DNA of 61,610 nucleotides, from contig DMSQ01000094.1 of assembly GCA_003457135.1 (NCBI GenBank), positions 39,948 through 101,557 of the forward strand, read 5' to 3'. Of this stretch, positions 52,019-58,590 are shown piece by piece (position 1 is the stretch's first letter; every line of letters starts with the position of its first letter). The position numbers and the translations under genes are program-made. Under the pieces are notes generated by a model that was not told the DNA's origin, did not search any database, and was given only the letters and a program-made list of their open reading frames with translations. This DNA comes from Prolixibacteraceae bacterium (GTDB taxonomy: Bacteria; Bacteroidota; Bacteroidia; Bacteroidales; Prolixibacteraceae).

Positions 52019-52930
52019 TTAAAACATTTTTTCCTCCAAACCGATTATGGCTGAAGTCTCAAACGATTCACCCGGGGCAAGTTGAATTTCATAACCAAAA
52101 GCATTGGTCGCTTCAACGCAAACAAAGGTTTCGTAACCATCATCGGGCAAATCAACCATATTTGAACAGGCTTCCTGACCCGGGTTCCATACCGTGGTCA
52201 CTTTACTTCCTGATTTATCTACTTTGATCCGGCGGCGGAAAATAGGATCGGCAATCACAACCGGAGTTTCAGTACCTAAATAATGACGGGTAAAAGCGCC
52301 CCGTATCTGAAGAAAATCCTCCTCCTGAACACCATTTTCTGCTGTGAGTTGATTGTAATAAGCTGTTCCATTCAATCCTTCGACAGACATGTTTTCGATG
52401 GCCGAAAGATTGTAATACGAATGCAGGGCACAGCCATATTCGAACGGTTCAGCCGAAGTATTCGTTACTTTCAGGGTGGCGATCAGGGTAAGGCCAACGG
52501 TAATGCTCATTTCGGCACAAAAATCGTGCGGCCAGTAAGCCTTGGTTTCCTCCGAAGAGCAAAGCCGTAAGGTTATTACGGTTTCTCCTGAAAGATTGGT
52601 AGCGGTCGAAACAACATCCCAGTACATCAGTCGGGCAAAACCATGTTGTGGTTGATCCGGATCGGTTTTATGCGGTCCAAACCACGGAAAACACACCGGA
52701 ATTCCACCGCGGATAGGTTTGCCAACTTCGAAGAAACTGTCGGGGCTCATCCACAGCACATCCATGGTGTTGCGCGGCCGGAAACTGGTGATGTGCGCGC
52801 CGTACAGACAAATGTCGGCATCGGCATATTTGTTCGAAACAGTTATGAAAACCAAATCTTCTTCGAGTTCGGCAAAACCTAGTTCGCCTTCAATGCTGTA
52901 CTTTTCGTCCAGTTCGTCAATATCAATCAT
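52019..52930 (-). CDS. D-hexose-6-phosphate mutarotase (YeaD-like aldose epimerase)
   Basis: 303 residues, the usual size. The galactose-mutarotase-like sandwich shows YGAHITSFRPRN, DVLWMSPDSFFEVGKPIRGG, PVCFPWFGPHKTDPDQPQHG with the conserved catalytic-region His, CALHSYYNLSAIENMSVEGL, and VCVEATNAF near the end. It interconverts alpha and beta anomers of hexose phosphates in the cytoplasm. Promoter and operon with ybaK are likely. Confidence 0.93.
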   Translation of the reverse strand: MIDIDELDEKYSIEGELGFAELEEDLVFITVSNKYADADICLYGAHITSFRPRNTMDVLWMSPDSFFEVGKPIRGGIPVCFPWFGPHKTDPDQPQHGFARLMYWDVVSTATNLSGETVITLRLCSSEETKAYWPHDFCAEMSITVGLTLIATLKVTNTSAEPFEYGCALHSYYNLSAIENMSVEGLNGTAYYNQLTAENGVQEEDFLQIRGAFTRHYLGTETPVVIADPIFRRRIKVDKSGSKVTTVWNPGQEACSNMVDLPDDGYETFVCVEATNAFGYEIQLAPGESFETSAIIGLEEKMF

Positions 52931-53065
52931 GTGAAATGTTGAATTTTAAATGATGAATTTTGAATTTCAGGCGCAAGGTAGCAAACCTTTTCGGGAGATA
53001 AAAGGAGCTTTTTGCCTGAATTAAAACATTTAGGAAAACTTGATCCGATGTCGTTTAGTTAGCGT

Positions 53066-53163
53066 CGTCATTGCGACCACAGCTTGTCCCGATATTAATC
53101 GGGAAGGCACGAAGTGGGAAGCAATCCATTGAATTAAAGATTGCTTCGTTCCTCGCAATGACG
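53066..53163. repeat. CGTCATTGCGA inverted-repeat element
   Basis: CGTCATTGCGA (53066-53076) and TCGCAATGACG (53153-53163) are perfect terminal inverted repeats. Inside are GAAGCAATC/GATTGCTTC and the hairpin CCCGATATTAATCGGG. This wording (TCATTGCGAG...GAAGCAATC) is a widely distributed bacterial interspersed palindrome. It is non-coding and lies after the lipoprotein stop codon. Confidence 0.85.
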
Positions 53164-53179
53164 AACTTTCTTAAGTAAA

Positions 53180-54067
53180 CTACTCTCTTGAAATCTCTTT
53201 TGAAATGGCAAGATCGCCCAGCCAGATCCGGCCATTTTGCTGAAAAAGTTCTGTTTTGGGTACATGGGATAAACCCGGAAAACTAAAATTCAGCGTATAT
53301 TTTCCTGAAGGAACTTCATCAAAGTTGTTGTATGTAATCCAAATCGTCTTTTCAGATCGTTTTTCTATTACCGATAACCATTCTTTTTCCCATGAATTAT
53401 ATGGAACAGGCTGGATATGCTGAACATTATTTGAATAGGATTGATAGGATTTCGGATCCCAAAAAGACAATCCATTGGTGAAATAATGGAAAAAACCCAT
53501 ACCCATCTTGTCAGGATCGAGGTATAAATAATTAAAAGTGTCATTATTAATCAGGCCAAGCTGAAGAATTACCTTGTTTTTTGAAGTGAATTGAACCGAA
53601 CGGAGTTCACATTTTAATCCTTCCTGAAATTGCCCGGTTGCTTTTAGCGCCTGAACAATCCTTTTATCTCCACGCGGATCAGGATTTACTTTCCCTGATA
53701 AATCGGTTATTCCAACGAATCCAATTGGCAGAATATAGTTTGGATAAAACGTAACCGGAGTAAAAATTACCGGACCCCTAGGCATATATGATGAAATCCA
53801 GGAATTTATATATCCGGAATATATTTTTTGGCCGTTTGCAAAGACACGAAAACTATCCCGGTAAAGTCCTTCTTTCAGGAAAGAATTGTCTCCCTTTAAA
53901 TAAATTAAATGTGATGAGAAACTGTAAAAATCAATGTCTTTTGAAGTCAACAGAATTTTGTCGCCAAATGCGATTGAAATTCCTTCACCTGAAGGGGAAA
54001 ATTCTTCCCGATCGCAACTGACAGCCAAAATACCTGCCACAACCAAAAGCAGAAGTATCGTTCTCAT
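53180..54067 (-). CDS. Predicted lipoprotein, unknown function
   Basis: 295 residues. The N-terminus MRTILLLLVVAGILAVSCDR is a lipoprotein signal with lipobox AVSC, so Cys18 should be lipidated; the following Asp-Arg-Glu-Glu may favour a membrane-sorting rule. The rest is beta-rich (LIYLKGDNSFLKEGLYRDSF, IWITYNNFDEVPSGKYTLNF). I do not recognise a domain. It is monocistronic and faces away from the DUF438 gene. Confidence 0.75.
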   Translation of the reverse strand: MRTILLLLVVAGILAVSCDREEFSPSGEGISIAFGDKILLTSKDIDFYSFSSHLIYLKGDNSFLKEGLYRDSFRVFANGQKIYSGYINSWISSYMPRGPVIFTPVTFYPNYILPIGFVGITDLSGKVNPDPRGDKRIVQALKATGQFQEGLKCELRSVQFTSKNKVILQLGLINNDTFNYLYLDPDKMGMGFFHYFTNGLSFWDPKSYQSYSNNVQHIQPVPYNSWEKEWLSVIEKRSEKTIWITYNNFDEVPSGKYTLNFSFPGLSHVPKTELFQQNGRIWLGDLAISKEISRE

Positions 54068-54231
54068 AGGTCAGTGTTTTTTGATTCAGATGAAAATCAG
54101 GCTCATAGGATTTCGCTGATACAGGAAATTCTTCATCAAAAATATAGAAATACTATTGAAAGGTAAGCTATTTGCTCCGAATAAAATGGTCTTTTTTTAA
54201 TTACTTTGCACGAATAAATATCCGCATTCCG

Positions 54232-55431
54232 ATGTCAGAATTTACCAATCATAAAGGAAACAGAGTAGAAAAACTGGTCGAACTCTTCCTCCTGGTTATC
54301 CACGGAAAGATGACTTCCGAACTGGTCGCCAATTATCAGCAAGTCATTGATTTGGTCGGGCCAGCCGATGTAATCGGGGTCGTTGATCAATTGGTCCGGA
54401 TGAAAATCCCCATGCCTGAATTGAAAAAAGGGATCAATAAGGCGCTCAACCTTCTGAATAAATCGTTGCAGGAATTTCCATACCAGCAGCCGGCAGCAGG
54501 AAGTTTTTTGTATTTGCTGATTCAAAATAACGGGCAGATTGACCTGCGCTTAAAAGCTATTCGCCCATTGCTGAAACAAATTAATCAGGATTTCGAAAAT
54601 CAATCCGTCAGGAACGAACTGACGGAGAAATTCACTGATTTGGCCAAAATTGATTTACATTACCAGATCAAGGAAAATGTACTGTTCCCGCTCGTTGAAA
54701 AATACCTGCCCGATTACCGCTGCCTTCAGGTGATGTGGTCGTTTCATGACGACATCCGCCGAAACCTGAAAGAGGCCATCCAACTGTTGGATGCCCCAAA
54801 CTTCGATCTGAAAAAGTTAAACCGTTTGGCGGGCGACATTTTTTTCAATATTTACGCCATCAGGTTCCGTGAAGAGCGTATTCTTTTCCCTGTCATTTCT
54901 GAATTTATTCCTGAAAATGAACTTAATTCGCTGATTAACGAAAGTCGCGAAATCGGGTTCCCTTATATTCAACCTGAAATACATTCCAAAGAAACAGAGG
55001 TGAACGGACCTGAGATTTCAGGAGAAGTTGACCTGAAAACCGGCCACTTGTCTGCCGAAGAAATCCGGCTCCTGTTTAATCATTTACCTGTTGACCTTAC
55101 TTATGTGGACGAAAACAACCGGGTGAAATTTTACTCTACTCCTGAAAAGCGGATCTTTCGCCGCACCAATGCGATTATTGGCCGCGATGTTAAAAACTGC
55201 CACCCGCACGAAAGTATTGATATGGTGGAGCAAATCGTAGAAGCATTCAGGATTGGAGAAAAGGACAAAGCAAGCTTCTGGTTTCAGATGAAAGGTGAAT
55301 TTATCCTTGTTCAGTACTTTGCCGTACGCGACGAACGTGGCAGTTATAAAGGTGTTGTAGAAGTATCGCAGGAAATTACCGAAATCCGAAACATTCGGGG
55401 CGAAAAGCGGTTATTGGATTGGACACTTTAA
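54232..55431 (+). CDS. DUF438 / hemerythrin-like / PAS protein
   Basis: 399 residues from MSEFTNHKGN at 54232. DUF438 spans about 10-82. A hemerythrin-like HHE four-helix domain spans about 85-235, with candidate metal ligands H143, E148, H172 and E215. A PAS domain (about 275-385) has LFNHLPVDLTYVDENNRVKF and ends VEVSQEITEI. Family members are linked to nitric oxide, oxygen or redox sensing, and some bind haem. There is no output domain, so it may act by protein contact or reduction chemistry. The cupin gene follows. Confidence 0.9.
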   Translation: MSEFTNHKGNRVEKLVELFLLVIHGKMTSELVANYQQVIDLVGPADVIGVVDQLVRMKIPMPELKKGINKALNLLNKSLQEFPYQQPAAGSFLYLLIQNNGQIDLRLKAIRPLLKQINQDFENQSVRNELTEKFTDLAKIDLHYQIKENVLFPLVEKYLPDYRCLQVMWSFHDDIRRNLKEAIQLLDAPNFDLKKLNRLAGDIFFNIYAIRFREERILFPVISEFIPENELNSLINESREIGFPYIQPEIHSKETEVNGPEISGEVDLKTGHLSAEEIRLLFNHLPVDLTYVDENNRVKFYSTPEKRIFRRTNAIIGRDVKNCHPHESIDMVEQIVEAFRIGEKDKASFWFQMKGEFILVQYFAVRDERGSYKGVVEVSQEITEIRNIRGEKRLLDWTL

Positions 55432-55529
55432 ACTATTCATCATGAAACGAGCATGATTCGTTAATCACAAACAAGGATGAAAATTCACATGCGAGTTCCA
55501 TCCGGCAATTAAAAACAAATTACTCACAG

Positions 55530-55868
55530 ATGAAAATAACCAGATATCAGGATCAGGAAAAACATCAGAACCCGCAAGGTGTCGATGTTCGGAAATTGTA
55601 CGACAAAGAATCGGCTCAGGTCTCGCACATTACCCTGCAGCCCGGCGAAAGTTTAAAACCTCATAAAACACCGGTTGATGTATTTTTTGTTGTGCTCGAA
55701 GGCTCCCCGGTCATTCAGGTGGGCGATGAAGAAGAAATTTGCGAAAAGGATAGCCTGATTGAAAGTCCGGCGCATATCGTACACAACATCTACAATGCCT
55801 CACCCGATATTGCCCGTATTTTGGTGGTAAAAGCCCCCAGACCGGCAACCATATCAAGGATTTTGTAG
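55530..55868 (+). CDS. Small single-domain cupin
   Basis: 112 residues. The two cupin motifs are HITLQPGESLKPHKTPVDVF and AHIVHNIYNAS, with metal-binding His residues in each. The chain is one beta-barrel with no other domain. Many such cupins bind a metal and a small ligand. It follows the DUF438 gene by 98 bases on the same strand and may belong with it functionally. Confidence 0.88.
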   Translation: MKITRYQDQEKHQNPQGVDVRKLYDKESAQVSHITLQPGESLKPHKTPVDVFFVVLEGSPVIQVGDEEEICEKDSLIESPAHIVHNIYNASPDIARILVVKAPRPATISRIL

Positions 55869-55888
55869 GAATGAACCTTTGTTGCTTT

Positions 55889-55922
55889 ACTCAGGGCCTG
55901 ACTCGAAGTCGGACTCTAAGAG
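55889..55922. repeat. CTCAGGGCCTGACTC palindrome (family 6), copy 1
   Basis: ACTCAGGGCCTGACT, loop CGAAG, then TCGGACTCTAAGAG. It lies between the convergent cupin and ParE-like genes and may terminate both. Confidence 0.6.
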
Positions 55923-55939
55923 ATTATTTGAATAAACAG

Positions 55940-56275
55940 TTATAGCTTTATACGCCGCGCTGTTCTGATTTTTCTAATACTTGAATGTGAATGGAGTATT
56001 CTCAAGACTTCTATGCATTCGGTCTTAATCCTGTAAATTATCAAATAAGATCCAAGAATAATGTTGCGGTAACGTTTATCAATGGTTGGCAAGTGCCGAC
56101 ATTCCACATGAAGAAGATACATGTTGTCTAAACTCCAAACCCTACCGTATATATCCGCGATAAAACTTTTAGCGGCTATGGCTCCAAATACCTCTTCCCC
56201 AAAAGTATAAAGGGAAATAATGTCAAGTTCGAATTGTTTAGCGATTTTTACTTCTTTTCTCTCGATTTCAACCAT
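55940..56275 (-). CDS. ParE/RelE-superfamily toxin
   Basis: 111 residues. The RelE/ParE fold is shown by VKIAKQFELDIISLYTFGEE, the strand pattern HVECRHLPTIDKRYRNIILG and YLIIYRIKTECIEVLRILHS. The last strand and R/H-rich tail fit ParE-like toxins. The target (gyrase or ribosome-bound mRNA) cannot be decided. It overlaps the antitoxin gene by 28 bases, so translation is coupled. Confidence 0.82.
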   Translation of the reverse strand: MVEIERKEVKIAKQFELDIISLYTFGEEVFGAIAAKSFIADIYGRVWSLDNMYLLHVECRHLPTIDKRYRNIILGSYLIIYRIKTECIEVLRILHSHSSIRKIRTARRIKL

Positions 56276-56430
56276 AGCTCAAAGTTTTCCATCGATTCTT
56301 GAACAGTACAAAAAGAACCATTTTCAGCTTTCAATATTCCATCCATAAATTCATCCTGGGTTAAAGAATTTCCTGGCAAGACCCAATCTTTAAAGTCTTT
56401 TTTTTGATCTTCTATTTTGAATTGCTTCAT
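56248..56430 (-). CDS. Antitoxin of the ParE-like pair
   Basis: 60 residues: MKQFKIEDQKKDFKDWVLPG, then ENGSFCTVQESMENFELWL, ending SREKK. Short, charged and helical; it overlaps the toxin start, the usual antitoxin-first layout. I do not recognise a DNA-binding domain, so regulation may depend on the complex. Confidence 0.72.
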   Translation of the reverse strand: MKQFKIEDQKKDFKDWVLPGNSLTQDEFMDGILKAENGSFCTVQESMENFELWLKSREKK

Positions 56431-56501
56431 GTTGTTTTTTTTAATTGTTCAAATCCAAAGATAATAAAAAAACATATCCCGAACCTACTACTCTTCCGCA
56501 A

Positions 56502-56622
56502 GTGTTTTTGTGACTTTGTGGCAAGTTTTTATAGCCGCTAAGGCACCAGGGCGCTAAGAAACACTAAAATGTGAATTTTGTTTTTCAACTCAGAGCCTGA
56601 CTCAAACTCAGAGCCTGAGTAA
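56502..56622. repeat. 121-bp perfect repeat, copy 1
   Basis: Begins GTGTTTTTGTGACTTTGTGG and ends AAACTCAGAGCCTGAGTAA. It is identical, base for base by my reading, to 57899-58019 in the same orientation. It contains TTTGTG stutters, GCCGCTAAGGCACCAGGGCG and the family 6 palindrome. Confidence 0.85.
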
Positions 56623-56639
56623 TTTGATGAAGTAATGGG

Positions 56640-56870
56640 CTATTTGCTTTCTAAGTAAAGGGTATCTGGACAAAGATCAACTCCATTGGCCCATTGGATG
56701 CTCCCGAGACAAGGTTTTACAGAATTGAATAAACTCAAATCCTGCAATTCACTAAAAATCCCAATTCCTAAATATGGTTTGACATCAAAATGTTTTTCTT
56801 CTCCGTTGCTAAATGTAATCAAAAGAAGAAAATCATTTTCAGGTTTTACATTGGTTACTCTTGGATTCAT
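56640..56870 (-). CDS. DUF2442 protein
   Basis: 76 residues: VTNVKPENDFLLLITFSNGE, FDVKPYLGIGIFSELQDLSL, and a SIQWANGVDLCPDTLYLES end with the WxNGxDLxPDxLY signature. This family is normally the partner of DUF4160 in a toxin-antitoxin-like pair. Here the DUF4160 gene upstream is reduced to its last ~28 codons. Confidence 0.88.
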   Translation of the reverse strand: MNPRVTNVKPENDFLLLITFSNGEEKHFDVKPYLGIGIFSELQDLSLFNSVKPCLGSIQWANGVDLCPDTLYLESK

Positions 56871-56877
56871 AGGATTA

Positions 56878-56963
56878 TTACTTTAATGGATCGATCTTGA
56901 AAATAGTTTCTCCTATTATTGCCAATTGCCAATCAGCCATCAATTCATCATGATGTATTGTTC
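56878..56963 (-). pseudogene. C-terminal remnant of a DUF4160 gene
   Basis: Minus-strand frame IHHDELMADWQLAIIGETIF then KIDPLK and stop at 56878-56880, 7 bases before the DUF2442 start. It matches the usual WAELHxxELLxDWxLA...G...KIxPL end of DUF4160. Upstream it is cut off by a family 6 repeat at 56966. Confidence 0.78.
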
Positions 56964-56965
56964 TA

Positions 56966-56999
56966 CTCAGAGCCTGACTTCAAGTCAGACCCTGAGTAA
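56966..56999. repeat. CTCAGAGCCTGACTTC palindrome (family 6), copy 2
   Basis: CTCAGAGCCTGACTT and AAGTCAGACCCTGAG are inverted. It sits exactly at the break point of the DUF4160 remnant and after the stop of the coiled-coil protein gene. Confidence 0.7.
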
Positions 57000-57010
57000 T
57001 GGTGTGATTT

Positions 57011-57445
57011 TCACCAAAGTGCAGTGTTTTTAAGGGCTTCCCGAATAGCAGGATCTTTCTCTGCAAGGTCTTTCAGAGCTTTAATAATCCTTTCGGTTTT
57101 GCTTTCGACCGGGGCCAATGTGGTGCGGCGATCGTAAATGATAAAACCCATTAACCCAAAAATCGACATCAAAACCAGGCCAAAACCCCACATAAAATAG
57201 CTGTCGAATTTGTCTTCGAGCCGGTCAATCTTTTTGCTGACTTCATCAAACCTGTCATTGACTCCGGAGAATCTTGAATCATTGTGTGATGTCTGGTCAT
57301 CCATTCGTTTATTTAAAGCTTCCAACTGAGCCTCAACCCTGACCATCCTGTCCCGGTCAGCCTGAGAATAAGGTATGGATTGTTCCTGGGCTTTCAGGCC
57401 AACAGCAAAAAGAAAAGCTGCGATTAATAGGAGGAATCGTTTCAT
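57011..57445 (-). CDS. Secreted/inner-membrane coiled-coil protein, paralogue 1
   Basis: 144 residues from MKRFLLLIAA at 57445. Signal-like N-terminus (1-20), then SIPYSQADRDRMVRVEAQLE, a coiled coil of about 55 residues, one membrane helix (YFMWGFGLVLMSIFGLMGFI), YDRRTTLAP and a helical tail ending in ALKNTALW. It is nearly identical to the next gene at both ends but has a coiled coil about 25 residues longer. This type is recurrent in Bacteroidota; function unknown. A TACCTTCG -7 box lies at 57462-57469. Confidence 0.8.
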   Translation of the reverse strand: MKRFLLLIAAFLFAVGLKAQEQSIPYSQADRDRMVRVEAQLEALNKRMDDQTSHNDSRFSGVNDRFDEVSKKIDRLEDKFDSYFMWGFGLVLMSIFGLMGFIIYDRRTTLAPVESKTERIIKALKDLAEKDPAIREALKNTALW

Positions 57446-57480
57446 TTTCTGATATTTCAGACGAAGGTACAAACATATTT

Positions 57481-57840
57481 TCACCAAAGTGCAGTGTTTT
57501 TAAGGGCTTCCCGAATAGCGGGATCCTTCTCAGCAAGGTCTTTCAGAGCTTTAATAATCCTTTCGGTTTTGCTTTCGACCGGGGCCAATGTGGTGCGGCG
57601 GTCGTAAATGATAAAACCCATTAACCCAAAAATCGACATCAAAACCAGGCCAAAACCCCACATAAAATAGCTGTCGAATTTATCCTCGAGCCTGTTTATT
57701 TGAGATTGCATGGCTTCAACCTGAGTTTCAACCCTGACCATCCGGTCGCGGTCGGCCTGAGAATAAGGTATGGATTGTTCCTGGGCTTTCAGGCCAACAG
57801 CAAAAAGAAAAGCTGCGATTAATAGGAGGAATCGTTTCAT
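57481..57840 (-). CDS. Secreted/inner-membrane coiled-coil protein, paralogue 2
   Basis: 119 residues from MKRFLLLIAA at 57840. Same layout as paralogue 1, with the shorter segment RVETQVEAMQSQINRLEDKF. Outside the spacer region the two DNA sequences differ at only a few positions, so the duplication is recent or under gene conversion. It has its own -7-like TACCTTCG at 57857-57864. Confidence 0.8.
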   Translation of the reverse strand: MKRFLLLIAAFLFAVGLKAQEQSIPYSQADRDRMVRVETQVEAMQSQINRLEDKFDSYFMWGFGLVLMSIFGLMGFIIYDRRTTLAPVESKTERIIKALKDLAEKDPAIREALKNTALW

Positions 57841-57898
57841 TTTCTGATATTTTAGACGAAGGTACAAAATTTATTCATGCTAACTTTGTGAAACCTTT

Positions 57899-58019
57899 GT
57901 GTTTTTGTGACTTTGTGGCAAGTTTTTATAGCCGCTAAGGCACCAGGGCGCTAAGAAACACTAAAATGTGAATTTTGTTTTTCAACTCAGAGCCTGACTC
58001 AAACTCAGAGCCTGAGTAA
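57899..58019. repeat. 121-bp perfect repeat, copy 2
   Basis: Identical to 56502-56622. Just upstream it is preceded by an extra ACTTTGTGAAACCTTTGT stutter, and it is followed by a further half family 6 palindrome, AAAGTCAGACCCTGAGTAA. The two copies bracket the DUF2442 remnant pair and both coiled-coil genes. Confidence 0.85.
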
Positions 58020-58590
58020 CCGTAAAGTCAGACCCTGAGTAATACTGAATATCGCACAGAAGCTCATTTTTCGGATGCGATATTGCTCAAACATGATTTA
58101 GGTTTCCAAAGCATATTAACTATTTTTGTGATAACCTTAAAAAAGAAGGAATTTAAAATCTGTATGCGAAAATACGAATTCAGGATCAAAACGACATCCT
58201 TTATACTTTAAGTGTCTGAATACAACCATCATGCATCATTTTTATTTTTTCGCAGTTTGTGATATTTGTCTTATATTTACTTATCGAACTTACCGGTGTT
58301 TTCTGGCACAGGCGTTTTCCGGAGAGGTTTGGCAGCTATTTTGCATTTTGTTAATTTTTATATAGATTCATCCCGAATTGGACCAATCTACACGAAAGCG
58401 ACTTGAAAGAGGGGAAAGAAAAGCCGGGTAAAAAACGGCCATCAGGGAAAGTCGAACGATCAATGGTATTATTGAGGGTTTGAAATTTGATGTATGGCAG
58501 AAATCAACCGGTTATCAATAGATCGGTTAGAGATCTTTGCTTCATGGCCCGGGCCAAAGAATTTTGTTTTTGATTGGATTTGCAACATAT
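58020..58590. other. 570-base leader region of the giant secreted protein gene
   Basis: No confident gene. It contains family 6 sequence to 58042, then AT-rich DNA, then a purine-rich block at 58391-58460 that can fold (see the separate entry). An ORF at 58494-58721 is in another frame from the giant gene and looks spurious. Confidence 0.5.
58394..58454 (+). ncRNA. Candidate structured leader RNA
   Basis: CGACTT (58399-58404) can pair with AAGTCG (58449-58454), closing a 61-base domain. Inside, GCCG (58423-58426) and CGGC (58436-58439) form a hairpin, and the single-stranded parts are GA-rich (GAAAGAGGGGAAAGAAAA). It does not match the GEMM, TPP, cobalamin or SAM consensus. It lies upstream of the giant secreted protein gene. 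Confidence 0.35.

Noticed and set aside
56502..58019. 121-bp direct repeats considered as prophage or integron attachment sites
   Set aside because: No integrase, phage gene or gene-cassette structure lies between or next to them.
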